From NCBI RefSeq assembly GCF_032854445.1, contig NC_088295.1, positions 38,038,510 through 38,102,509 on the forward strand: a DNA stretch of 64,000 nucleotides, in the 5' to 3' direction. A model generated the notes under the pieces. It was not told the DNA's origin. It did not search any database and was given only the letters and a program-made list of their open reading frames with translations. Position numbers and translations under genes: made by a program. This stretch comes from Liolophura sinensis. Its lineage: Eukaryota; Mollusca; Polyplacophora; Chitonida; Chitonidae. The first letter of the stretch is position 1, and the number at the start of each line of letters is the position of its first letter. Positions 38,050 through 50,131 of the stretch are shown piece after piece.

Positions 38050-41000
38050 ATGAAGACGTTTCCAACGATTCTCGCATCGCTTGCCTTTACCGCGCTGCTG
38101 CATATTAATTCTCATAAACAGGCCGACGCCAGGCCGTCTGAAGTGAAAAGCCGCATATCCATCTCGGAGATAAACAGCAACTTTGCAGAAAACGACGAAC
38201 ATCTCCAGTTGCAAAAAAGAGAGCCTGATTATGACTACGATGGAGAATTGGAGTCTATGTATGACGACTACGATTTGGAATCGGACTACTGGGACTCTGA
38301 AGAATCGCCGAATGTGGACGAAGTGGTGCACGTTACGGCATCGATCCGATCTCAAGACTTACGGCTAGCCGACTTCACGCCTAATCGAACGCTTAACCTC
38401 CGAGCTCCGTCCCGAGATGCCCCGGAGTACATGATGGAACTGTACGAGAAGTTCTCCAAGAACAAGTGGGTACATCCCAAATCTAACATAGTCAGGAGCT
38501 TTCAAAACATCAACGAAGGTAAGAGTGCACATCTTTCGACAACCATGCAATTCGTAATTTTTTACTACTTTTTTAATTCTCTGTAATGCTTTCCCTTCTT
38601 TATATTTATAAAAGACTATGTCTTCACAAGCAGGTGTCCTTAGACTAAGCGATTTATGGCGTCCTTCGTGACGAATTTGGCTAGAAGTTTCCTCTAGGGA
38701 GAGCGTTCTGCAATTTCGTCCAGGCACAAGCCTTTACCACCTGGTAGAAATAAACTGTCCACGTGGACAAATTATGCTAAAAGAGACAGAACATAACTAA
38801 ATAAATAAATTGAAAATGTATACACATATTTATATAGACAGTGGTTTAACACAAAGATCATGTATACCCGGTCACCTGCTCTATCTTGGAATTGGGTCGG
38901 ACATTTTCAGTAGAATAAACAGATTAAATCCAATGTCTTTTGTCAGAATCAGTCCTGTTTAGCGTCTCTCATAGTGAGAAAGGTTCAATGGTGAAAGTAA
39001 ACTTCACTATAGTTGTATGTGTATACCATATTGAGGAACAAAGTATATTTTACTTTGCAGCGCTATGTTTGTAAAGGGTTTGAGGTATTCATGTAAAAAT
39101 AGCCAACAGGCGTAGAAAAACAGAATATATCCAACAAATACTTCTACTGTTCTTGCCTATGCAATAAAAACATGTAAGGGCTAAATATATTATAAGTATC
39201 ATATATCCAAGATATTTTTCTAATGGCCACCCATCAGGATATTCCTTGTACTAGGTTAAGCTTAGTACTGTATTCCAGCGTTCCAAAATTAGTTGCCGTC
39301 ATATCACGAAGCTCTCTGAAGAAACCCCTATTGTGTATATAGTGGGTTTTTATACACACGAAGGGTGTACAAAGACTGATTTGTAGTGAGTGTTTATCAC
39401 ATATCATTTTTGGCTTACACAGCGTGGGCAAGAAAGGCTGGCATCTGGAGATACTAGCGAATAACTATTTTCTTCTCATTCTGAATTGTTTTCATGGCGT
39501 CTAAACAAATCAGAAATGTGTTTTGTGATGTCTTTAGGTATCTTGGTTCACATACGTTAAAATAACTGGCAGCTTATATACCTTGTTAAAAAGGCAAATA
39601 TGAAGACGTTGACGGTGCGGTGTAAAATTCTACACCATGAAAACAATTTCCACCTGACTGGAAATAACATCTTGAAAGGGTCAGAACAGACAGTTTCTTA
39701 CTTGTTTCTGTTAAATTTAAATTTATTTGTTTATTTATTTGATTACGGTCGGAGAGGTTAAATTTATAAGTAATGCACAATGGAGAAATGTGCATGTAAC
39801 GCTACATAGAACTCATAAAGTTCTAATTCCGAAAATAAGTGTGAAGAAATCAAGCTAGGCAGAATAGTATGGTTCAGACTACCACACATATAGTTTTACA
39901 TACCGTAATATATATACTGTACAAAAGCGCCATGACTTTAATTGGATTTTTATAATTTGGCTGCAATCAGAGGTATTGCTAAGGTTATAACACTGGTGCA
40001 TACGTAAAGGGGATGTATTTAGAGACTTGCTGGACTCACTTGGAAATGTTTCTCCTTGTAAAGTAGTCAATGCTCCTGTGACTGTTTTCCTCAGGCACCT
40101 CCCGAGGGTAATGTTTCGCTGTAATGTCAGCGTTGACACATACACAGGCATTTTTTTTTGGAGGGGAGGGAGGGGGGGTATAACCTACAAAGCTCTGCTG
40201 TAGTTTGTTTATCAATGTACTGATGTTCTACACGATCCAGAAACAAGAACCTTTCTGCCTCGTCCAAGTCAAACACTTCTCAACTTTTCATTTCCTCCCA
40301 AAAGGAGTTTTAATCAGCAGACAACAGCAGAATGAACAGCTAAATAGTATCGTATACCAAAATGTTATGTAATGTTAGACGAACCTTGCGAGACTCGTTT
40401 GGAGAGTGGGTCTGAAATAGAAACCCTGCTGCACGACAATGTGTAAATGTGTTGACGGCTCTGGCTAGATTTGCTTACTATTTCCGGAGTGCTGCGGCAG
40501 AGGGACAATTAACCCAGGGCAAACAGAACCCATATCAGGTTAGGCCTTTATTAATGAACTTCACTGAAACTAGCTTAAAGTATGTAGTCCGCTCAGCAGG
40601 AATTAATAAGTCAGTCTCAAAGCATATAGCCCAATCGAATTGTAATTCTAGATTGTCCCCCATAGCCCGTCCCTGCGTGGTGACATACTGTTATATATAT
40701 GTACGCCTTTCATATATACCGCAAAGAGTGAAAACGACAGTCGTACATTTGTGTATGCAGGGTATACATAAAAAATCACAATGGAAGTGATTGTGAGATA
40801 CATACATATTTGTTAGATTGTATTTGTTAGATAGTATTTTAATTTATAGTTCTTTCTAACATCATTGAAAACATTGTGTCTTAAATAGGCCTTTAGAGTT
40901 TAACATTTGAACTCTAATAGTTTTGATTATTTTTTTCGACAAACCACTATATTTGAATCTCAAATGTATTTTGTATGCGAACCAAACAAGTCAGGGCAAA

Positions 41001-44000
41001 ATGTTGTCCCACCAAACGGTCGGATATGTAGGCCTGCCAATGGCAAAATTAGCACAGCACGTGGATCTAGATCGATGCTGATCTCGCAATCCAGCGTAAT
41101 TACCTGTCAGTTCCTGTCAGCAAAATCGTTTTATTTTTCTGACTTGCTGCGCTTATTTAACCTCTTGTATTTTGGGGAACCATTAGGCTTGTATTTTAAA
41201 ACTGTACCAAATGTTCTGTTTATATTTGGCTGTTCATATATACACATCCGCAAGCTCTTAGAGACATAGGAACAGGACGTGGCTAGTAAGATTGTCGACT
41301 CGAGAACTTCGAGACACGTGGGTTCAATCCAAGTCTTAGGCAGAGAATTTTGGGATCGACGGCGCTTGTGGCGTAGTTTCAGTAGTGTTAAGTTTGTGAA
41401 AAACAGCTTGTCGTCCACTAATCTGGCGTTAAAGTCTGCAAAACAGACGAGGAAAAGTTTGTCAGTGACAAAGATCGGTGGTATACCTCAGGCTTTTTGG
41501 GTTCCTTCTTCCATAAAATCGTCTGCTAATGTAGGATTAAAAAATCTTTGATTATGACGTTTAACAACAATCAATCAAACAACCAATCAATCAATTAATG
41601 TCCGATAAATACCTTGCCCATTTTCTCCAGTTTATTATTTTGGTGTTTGCCTTACATGACAGCTATTGGCTTTAAGTTTCTGAATGAGGGTTATCTCGTC
41701 TATTTTTTCAGAGATCCTCAATCCACTCGTCGGTGATGAACCATTAAAGGGAATGAAGACAAGAGTTCATACTTTGGTGTTTAATATCACAAGTATCCCC
41801 AGCGATGAAAACATTGATCTGGCAAAGATTCGGCTTTACAAACTCGTCACCAAAGATCGAAGGACGTATGTTGGGGTGGACAGGAAAGTATCTGTATTCG
41901 AAGTGTTTGACGACAATCCAACATCGGACCAATCGACTCATCGGTTGATTTCCTCTAAGCACATATATGGTCATACCAGTGGCTGGGAATCATTCGATGT
42001 AACGTCCGCCGTACGCAGATGGGTTCGTTTCGTAAACTCGGTTCAGATTTTAGAAGTGCGCATTGAAACGGTCTTCAATAATAACGAGTCCGGTGACATG
42101 GATATTGATACGCGTCATGAGAATAAGCGTGACCCACTACTCGTGGTTTTCTCCAGTGAGGCCGAGGCTAAGCTACTGCACGCTAGGGAGTTACAAGAAC
42201 TGATATCACATGAGACTGATGTGAACACGATATCGCCGTCAGAGATGTTTGACTTGGGAGAGGGCAAAGCGCCCTTGAAATTATCACATGGAAATCATAT
42301 GTCATCAACTAACATTAATTTAAACAAATATTCCCCAGACGACAGTCATTTGCTGCATAGAGTTAAGAGGGCAAAGCGAAACCGAAAGAGCAGAAAAAAT
42401 AACAACTGCAGAAGAAAACCTATGTATGTCAATTTCGCTGAAATCAACTGGAACGATTGGATAATAGCACCAAGAGGATACCAGGTAATTAGTACGAACT
42501 GCTCCTTGGCAATTTCAATTTCGTCCGATTTTATTTGTGTTAAAATGACATTAGAGAAATTGGTGTCTCGATATGAGAAAACTTTTTGAAAAGTCTAATG
42601 TGTAATGGATTCTTATTTCCTTTTGTTCTCATAATTTTGACCATCAGTAGACGGCGGATCAAAGTGCTTTATCTACACTTACTTGATAGCCAACACCACA
42701 ATATTGCAATAGACTTTTATTGGTAGCAATGCAACAGTATATGTTCTAGCAATCCTAAAAAATCTAGTATATTAGCAGTGCTTTAACATGCTGTATGTTG
42801 TATGTTAAGAGTACTGGAGCATGCTGTATGTTAACAATGCAATATGTTATCAGTGCGGAACAAGAAAGATGTTGAAACAAACAGTATGCTAGATATACTG
42901 GAACATGGTGCATGTTAGCAGTGCTAGAACATGCGGTATGATGGCGGTGTTGAAACATGCAATATATTGCCAGTGCTGGAACATGCAGCATGCCAGCAAT
43001 GCTGGAACGTACAGTTAGCTGGCAGTGGTGGAAAATGCAGTATGCCAGCAGTGCTAGGATATGTAGTATGACAACAATGCTAGAACATGCAATATGCTGG
43101 CAGTGTTGGAACATGCAGTATATTAGCAGTGCGGAACATTAAAGATGCTAGAACAAGCTGTATGCTGGCAGTGCTGGAACATACTGTATGTCAGCAGTGC
43201 TTGAACATGTAGTACGCTGGCAGTGGTGGAACATGTACTATGCTGGCAGTGGTGCAACATGCAGTATGCCAGCAGTGCTGGAAAATGCAGTATGTTAGCA
43301 GAATGAAATAGTACGTCTGCATGTCATGCACTATATTATCAGTGCGAAACATTAAAGATATTTGTAGTGCGGGAGCATGCAATGTTTCAGCAGTGCGGGA
43401 ACATGCAGTGTACCAGCAGTGCGGGAAAATGCAGTATTCCAGCAGTGCGGGAACATGCAGTGTGCCAGCAGTTCGGGAACATGCAGAGTGCCAGCAGTGC
43501 AGTGTCCCAGCAGTGCGGGAACATGTAGTGTGGCAGCAGTGCGGGAACATGTCGTGTTCCAGCAGTGCGGGAACATATAGTATGCCAGCAGTGCGGGAAC
43601 ATGTAGTGTGTTAGCAGAATAGAATTGTACGTCAGCACTGTTGGTATAATAAGCTGTTGAAACTGTACATTTATAGGTAGGACAAGGACATCGCGGCTTA
43701 TTTCGTGTACGAAAACCTTTACGATATTATAAGAGAGTATCAAGGTACATTTAAAACTAGACACAAAGACGTATATCATTGCTTAAACAACAGAAAAAAT
43801 GACAACCTCACAATCAAAACAAAAAATATAAAAGAAATTAATAACCTGAAAACTGCAGCAACAATTTTATTGACCAGGTCAGCAGATTAAAAAAGAAACC
43901 AAGGGTGAGTCTGTCTTTTGGCGAAAAATGTGACATAGTCTTAAGAAATACTATAGGGATGGGCTATTTCGCACCTAGAGACCATCTGCAAGGGAAAATC

Positions 44001-45270
44001 CGGCATTGTTTTTTTATCACGATTGCTGATAATACAGTTGTAGAGTCGGTAACTGCCTTCATAATATGATTGTAAAATGTAAGATGCCCGGATATACGCC
44101 AGTAGCTGACACTTCTCCGTCTATCTCAATGACCTTTAAGCTTGTGACTATCCCAGGCAAAAACTCGGTTTTCGGTTTCTACTGAGTACTACTACGCCAA
44201 TACAGATACTTAATTGATGGTGTAATTTACGCTGGTAAATATATGCTGCAGCCACAACCTTCTGACAGTAATATAACGGCTTGGCCAGCTAAAGCAACCA
44301 AAGAGCGCTCGGGCATAAAACAGTTGGAGCCATCTGGTACATCCAGGCATCGACAGGCAGAGATGCACCTTGTTGTGGAAACATACCACTGCCGTTAACT
44401 TTTAAACCATCTATCTGGATAGTAAAATCCCCTACCCCCGACCACCTCCTCTCTCCTGCACTAGATCATCCTGACCATTAGCCCACCCACTCTCGGGCGC
44501 AATTAAGTGCATAGTTAAGACTAGACATAATTCATGGACAGCAAAGCATGGTGCTGAGCTCTATCTATACCCAAAGACGACTAACACCAAGCACGAAAAG
44601 AAAATCTTCTAAGCAACAAAAAGTTCTTCAGCTTCCTAGAAAAAGAGAATTCTTTTTGAAACAATAACCTATCATATAAGGAAATGTATCTTCCCTGTCA
44701 GTGGCAATTTTGGCATCGCTAGACTGATTGATTGGATGATTGATTTGTTAATTGTTGTTTGACGCATTAAACTAATCCAGAATTTTTCATTTTTTTCATG
44801 GTGGTCGTTTTGAAGGGCGAAGGAAACCTTCATTGCTAGAAGAGCGCGTTCTTTATACTATCGTTAAGAAAAGGGACTTTAGACGAAACACATGGCTCAT
44901 TCCATAATTCGTAAAGCGTTTCTTCCGGTTTCGACATTTCAAGGTAGAAAAAAATGCACATTAAATGTTTAGAAAATATATTTAGCCCACAAATATCAAA
45001 TATCTGTTAAATAGCTAACTATCGTTTTTTCCTTTCCAGGCTTTCGAGTGCACAGGACGATGTCATTTTCCACTGAACGACCATTTAACCCCTACCAAAC
45101 ATGCTATTATACAAGCACTGATGCACATCAAGGATTCCAAAAAGGCGTCACGTGCTTGCTGTGTACCGACAAAGCTGGCTCCAATGTCTATGTTATACAT
45201 TGACAAAGGTAATGCTGTGTTCAAATATAAATACGACGATATGATAGTGGCGAAATGTGGATGTCGGTGA
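38050..45270 (+). CDS. BMP9/10-type TGF-beta ligand precursor, three exons
   Basis: Secreted signalling ligand of the BMP branch, closest by motif to vertebrate BMP10 and GDF2 (BMP9). Exons 38050-38518, 41712-42484 and 45040-45270 sum to 1473 nt, 490 residues plus TGA. Seen: signal peptide (about 1-25), an acidic Tyr/Asp-rich stretch (58-86), TGF-beta propeptide ([10 protein letters not shown] at 126-135, [14 protein letters not shown] at 247-260), furin site RVKR (373-376), then a 114-residue mature part with a basic start (AKRNRKSRK). Seven cysteines are visible: C389, then ECTGRC, ACC and KCGC; the second cysteine of ACC region is typical of covalent dimers. Family hallmarks are [22 protein letters not shown] and [15 protein letters not shown]-glycosylation sequons occur at 112, 181 and 281. 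I chose the 38050 start because it puts the hydrophobic segment at the N-terminus. Confidence 0.92.
38519..41711 (+). other. Intron 1 of the BMP9/10-like gene
   Basis: GT-AG intron of 3.2 kb. It holds a G-rich run at 40163-40178 with four G-triplets spaced by single bases (potential G-quadruplex) and a probable SINE at 41279-41599. No nested gene is recognised. Confidence 0.7.
41279..41599 (+). mobile_element. Probable tRNA-derived SINE next to BMP exon 2
   Basis: A tRNA-like head (GGCTAGTAAGATTGTCGACTC, B box GTGGGTTCAATCC near 41319-41331) and a tail of the form GACGTTTAACAACAATCAATC ending in repeated CAATCAATCAAT are about 320 bp apart. Both ends are typical of invertebrate SINEs. The middle is not recognised. 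It ends about 110 bp before BMP exon 2. Confidence 0.45.
42485..45039 (+). other. Intron 2 of the BMP9/10-like gene
   Basis: GT-AG intron of 2.55 kb between the last two coding exons, phase 0. Its first half is a 26-bp minisatellite; the second half holds no recognised element. Confidence 0.8.
42724..43660. repeat. 26-bp minisatellite in BMP intron 2
   Basis: Roughly 30 or more units of consensus CAGCAGTGCGGGAACATGCA followed by GTGTGC. Units from about 43370 to 43615 are nearly identical, while those from 42724 to 43320 are diverged and interrupted. A short non-repeat string (GCGGAACATTAAAGATG type) recurs near 42856, 43130 and 43341, and TTAGCAGAAT recurs near 43296 and 43611, suggesting a higher-order period. 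Cys-rich frames on both strands here are by-products of the repeat. Confidence 0.95.
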
Positions 45271-47200
45271 CCAATAGCACGTAGCCCAAGGCAGGCCGGA
45301 AGATGAACCAGAGGAGATCACGTAGCAAGAGTTACCGTTCCTTAATTCACAGTGACACTCAAAGACGCGCACCTTTGGCCTTCGTCAATGAACCGGGACT
45401 GTTTCAACGAGAGGTTTCCGCGAAGCGCTAATGGCGTCCACATTGGAGATTTTAGATGAAAGTGGGGCGTATGGTATCTTCAGTCAGTCACGTAATTGTA
45501 GCATGCTTATCAACATCAAACTGCCAAGACACTGCAGAAGGCCTAAGACGAAACGTTTAGCCTTGAAGACCTGTGCGGCCTTTCCATGTGTAAAGCTTTA
45601 GCGTGAAATTGAAGTGACGCCAGGCCGCGGTCTTTCCTTCCTAGATGCACCTCTTTTAGAAGTCGTAAACTTTACTTTATGCGGTGTAAAAATATAGGAA
45701 CTAGACTTTTCGTACTTCCTGGTGTTTGGGCTCGTGGTTTCCGTCACAAAGCATAGAAGAGAATGCTGGCATTGCCTAAGTGCAATTCCTGGGTTACTGG
45801 AGCATTTTCTCACTTGAAATTCTAGTGTATTCACTCTAAAACCACGAAGGGTGGCACGAGCGGGACATGTATGATAATCATATCGGTACATATATGATAA
45901 TTATGTCGGGGGGCGGGCTTAGACAAACATTAATTTCAGTGACAGATCCATGGCTTGAAAACCTTGGCTAACTTATAACGTAATATATTTGACTTATTTG
46001 TTTGGAACAACAATTTTTCCTTAGTTTTGTATACATACATCTGGGTAAATATTTGTACCGTTGCACTTTTTGGCATGCACATAGTGAATGGTATTCTTCA
46101 CGAGTGATGTTGTGCATATAGGTCTATTATATGGCACCACATTTCTTATGTCTTTGGCAATATTCCATTCAGAAGAATGGCTGTGGAACGAAGGTGGAAC
46201 AGCGGTGAAGGGAGATTTTCAGGAGATGAATTATGAAAAATAAAGATAAAATTCTAAAAGAAATTCTGATATAATTAAACTTGATTCTGATAAATATTTC
46301 TCGTAGATATACTATAACTGCATTTAGCTACAGCACGATATTATTGAAATTCACCAGTAACTGAAAACTTGCTCATAATTATTACCATGACAACCAGTAA
46401 GAGTTTTTGCTGGACACATAAATAGTGAGCTGTATTCATTGTTGGAAATTTTGCCTTTAAAAGCTTTACCAAGATAAGGTTGACAAGTGAAGGGTTAAAG
46501 CTTATTGTGCTTCAAACTGGATAGAATTATGGGAAGCAGGACTTAACGATAAAATACCGTGTGCCTGATAAGTCACCGGGCTGGAAATTTCGTGGAATAT
46601 GGGCGTTTCTCGAAGTCTATATTCTACGGTGAAAAGCCATCATGAGTTTAAGAAGTGACGTTTCAGTAGTGATTCAACATCATAGTGGAAATGCTAGGAC
46701 ACCATCTTGAATCTAAGACGCTGAAAGTCAGTTTGCAAATATTTTGATGTTTATTACATGCATAGTAGTTGCGATATGAGCGAAATATTGGCATATAATA
46801 TGAGAAATATATATAACTGAGAAATGAGCTTAAAACATTTGGGATTATAATTCATTTACTTGTGGTTAAGCTATAAATGTGTTTATAGTGTTGTGAATTG
46901 TTGTCCTGGTTAAATAAATGACTAATTAACATTAAATAATAATTATACTTTTGTAATCCCTTTTTGTAGTAAATGTACTAATAAACTGTTAAGCAATAAA
47001 CAGTAACTACCTCAATGAATGTTGGCTAAAACTATTTGTATCCACAGTAGGAACTCTTCAGTTATGGAATTACATGTGTAAATTGGGTTTCTCAGCAGTG
47101 GGTTATCAATATATCAATAGACACGTGTTATACACATTTTTAGCAGTTGTTTTGTGTCTCATTTTCCACAGAGTACTCGCAAACTTCATCCCCAGCGAAA
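45271..47200. other. BMP 3'UTR and intergenic sequence
   Basis: The presumed 3'UTR follows the stop; the first clear AATAAA is at 46239-46244. A 97-codon minus-strand frame at 45598-45891 lies within it and has no recognised domain. Nothing else is visible. Confidence 0.5.
46239..46244 (+). terminator. Putative BMP9/10-like polyadenylation signal
   Basis: AATAAA about 970 nt after the stop codon. It is the first good match downstream; actual usage is unknown. Confidence 0.35.
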
Positions 47201-47204
47201 TGTG

Positions 47205-47404
47205 GAAATTCCCTCACAACATCTCAAAATGGGGATGAATCCCTGAAGTAAATTCCGTAACCCAGATCCTGATCAGGCTGACCACAAAAATATGATGGAC
47301 TTTTCTAAAGCCAGGCCAACACGTGCACAGAATTTCAACTAAACCATTGTATAACTTCTCCGACAAACAGACAGATAGAGACAAACAGACAGACAGACAG
47401 ACAG
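47205..47404 (+). mobile_element. Degenerate dispersed repeat ending in an ACAG microsatellite
   Basis: A run of ACAGACAG type repeats (about 47366-47404) follows a stretch containing CCCAGATCCTGATCAGGCTG and CCACAAAAATATGATGGAC. This combination resembles a widespread invertebrate repeat whose 3' end carries tandem CAGA units. The match is from memory and by eye. Confidence 0.4.
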
Positions 47405-47970
47405 TCGCAAATAAAAGGAGTTAAAAAGTTAACTCTAATCCATTGACAAAGCACAGTATAGTTTCAAAGGAGACTATTTTCTTCCATCCACTAACATCAT
47501 CATAATCTTGCAAATAAACTTATCCTTAATACGAAGTAAATCACCAATCCGATTTGATTTCTTCAATGTTCAGATTCTGTTTATAAGAATGCTGAAGTTT
47601 TCAAAGTAACACAACCATGTACTATAGATGGATAGCATGTCTCGATGCCGATGCGGGCGCAAAATAATATTTCATCAGGAAAGTCGGGGTAATAACAAAT
47701 ACGATATCGGAGAACTCTCTACGCAGGTTTCCACAATTCTTCTATCAGTTGGCCTCAATGGAGGTAAGTCCGTTTACATCCGAACAAACAAATCGTTTAA
47801 TAACCTTTTAATACTTCAAGTTCCCAGGGCAAAATAACCTACCTAACACCTTCGTCAATATTAACGTATGGTCAAAGCGTTTGTTGAGACGTCTTTGGTC
47901 CCGGTGATTCGTTCCTTTGAAGTGCTTGGCACACTACATTTGTAGCTTTCATCGTGCAATTCCCTTTAGG

Positions 47971-48030
47971 TTCATTTATTTATTTATTTATTTATTTATT
48001 TGAATGGTGTTGAATGCAGTACTAAAGAAA
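47971..48030 (-). mobile_element. SINE tail fragment, minus strand
   Basis: A (TTTA)n run followed by TTTGAATGGTGTTGAATGC AGTAC corresponds to the reversed 3' tail of the dominant SINE. Only the tail is present. Confidence 0.5.
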
Positions 48031-49486
48031 ACTACAAATATCTGATAGCGGTAAGTTCTGTTGATTTCGGAAATCGGAGTATGGGTGTATAGGTATAGGA
48101 AACTGGCGAATTTCCCACATGTGTCACCCGAGTGCAGCATTTTGATTAGAGTTCAGTGTATGTTCATAGGTGGAAATTAATCAGACGCTTGAATTTCAAA
48201 GAACTTTATGTAAGACTAATTATACAGCCTTACGAGTGACAGCTTACTGGAACATACATCACACAAGGTTTGACAATATCGATGAGTCCCTGTCATCTCG
48301 CCTTGCAAATTCAACATGTTAAAGCAGATTTTGTTTTCGTGTTTTTTTTTTTTTCAAACAAAATCAGTTTCCTAGCGTTGTTATAAGCACTTCGAAGTTT
48401 TTCCCACTAAAAACGATGTCAAAATCTATAACAAACCTATCAACACCTCTATAGAACTGGAAGCTGGAAGCATCGCTGCATGTACCCCTGTCATGTGTAC
48501 TAAGTCATACCGTATGTATCACTACGTAATTCCATATGTAATTCCATAGTGTCACGTCATGACACTGCCATTTCAAGGAGGAGAAAATATTTACACAAAG
48601 GCCATGTCATGCAGATTCCATATATGGTTTTCGGTATGCATACGTTGGCCCAGAATGCCTAGATGCGTGAAAAACTCTTTTTTTTTCCTTTTTTGAACGC
48701 AAACTTTCAGAAATTTTTAGTCGGGTAATATATAGAGAATAAAGGAAATGTGACTCATGTGCGATTGTATTTATATTCACAAGAATATTCAACCAAATTG
48801 TTTCTGACTCATGCTATCGTAAAAAATTTGATATATTACTGTTCGACCTTTTAAAAATCAAAATTACGAGCATGAATTTGGTCCAAAAATCGTGCGGATT
48901 GGTGGACAAAGGCGGCAAAGGGAACCACCGGATGTCACCTTTGCAACGTTTCAATCACCATTAAGATCTTCTCAGTTTGGTAGACGTAACTAAAGTATGA
49001 TTTCTCAATGAACCGGACTCAGCGATAATTTTGCAGCCTGGAATTTACGCACGGACCAATGATGAGTCCGCTACGCAGCGCACAAGATTTTGTTGTCCAG
49101 GTAAGCGGTTAAAACAGGTGAATCTGGTTAACTGGTAGTAGATCGCCTGAATTTACAGAGCCACAGTATGGTGTGGTTCAAAAGTTAGTGCAAATGCGTT
49201 ATGAACATGTGTGTTTGTCTGCTTTAGACGGGCTTACAATAATGGTATCTATGATGGGAATTTATTATGATGTACTCAGTCTACATGAGACAATGCGTCG
49301 AAAAGTTTTAGTATATGCTTATAAAAGTTGTCTCCCCTGGTCCATGAGTCAAAGTTTATGCTGCTTGCCACCACTGAGTTGACGCTCATGTGCAGTAATT
49401 TTCGATATATATATATATATATAAGATCTATCCACGCGAAACATGACGGCCAGGTTTGCGGGCGAAGGTTTTCATTTACCAAGAGC
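48031..49486. other. Intergenic, no gene recognised
   Basis: AT-rich DNA with short T runs (48341-48354, 48679-48687) and an AT dinucleotide microsatellite at about 49405-49424. No coding or RNA gene is seen. Confidence 0.5.
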
Positions 49487-49616
49487 AGGTCCCGAATCTC
49501 GAAGCGATCTTAGACTTAAGTCAAAATATCAAATAACTTTAAAATTGTTATTTTTTTTACCAAGTTTAATGATTGAAATTTGACCTAGTCCAAGATCGCT
49601 TCGTGATCCTGGGGCC
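49487..49616. mobile_element. Hairpin MITE, copy 1
   Basis: About 130 bp with ~48-bp inverted ends: the left arm reads GGTCCCGAATCTCGAAGCGA and the right arm, reversed, GGCCCCAGGATCACGAAGCG. The shared CGAAGCGATCTTNGACT is near perfect. The short loop is AT-rich. This 'gggccccagttt-cacgaag' type of palindrome is common in invertebrate genomes. Confidence 0.75.
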
Positions 49617-49689
49617 AGAATTGCGAAGTTATTAGTTTCAGGACGCATACAGTACCGTAGTTTAGACTGAACATGCGTTAAACCGATGT

Positions 49690-49830
49690 CAGAATCTAGG
49701 CGTCAAAACAGATACCTTTGTGTACCAGCCGTCTGGTCAATAATCACAATGCCAATTCTCAAAATAACGTTCAACACCAACCACCTAAGAATTGAAAATG
49801 TAGATCCAGTGTGAAATTAGGAAGAATTCA
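49690..49830 (+). repeat. Short dispersed repeat 'N', copy 1
   Basis: Partner of 60850-61000, same orientation, with about 130 bp of recognisable similarity directly after hairpin MITE copy 1. Confidence 0.65.
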
Positions 49831-49949
49831 TGCAAGGGGAAACAGTCAAGTTTAGTTTTGTTTATTTTATTTCTTACTCACGCAGACTCATTGTGTTCAT
49901 TTACAGAGAAGATGACACAAACAGTCAACATCACGTGAGAATACAATAT

Positions 49950-50131
49950 ACAACAATATTCAATGTGCCGGTGAATGAAATAAAAATAGTGTACACCCTG
50001 ACTCGTGCTTAATATAGCAGAGAACTAATATCTAAAAATACACTGCAAAACAATACAACAATATGTTAGAATACAATATACATGTAAAACAATGTACGTA
50101 CAATACAAATAGCCTGTGTACTGAGTAATGC
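49950..50131 (-). repeat. Imperfect ~110-bp duplication next to the retroelement 3' end
   Basis: AGAATACAATATACA begins two successive segments (about 49938 and 50069) that each end with a CTnnGTAATGCTTAAAATA-like or CTCGTGCTTAATATAGCA string. It adjoins the 3' end of the reverse-transcriptase relic and may be part of its untranslated tail. Confidence 0.4.

Noticed and set aside
42724..43660. Cys-rich open frames on both strands (for example 43191-43550 and 43321-43614)
   Set aside because: They are produced by the 26-bp minisatellite, which is open in several frames at once.
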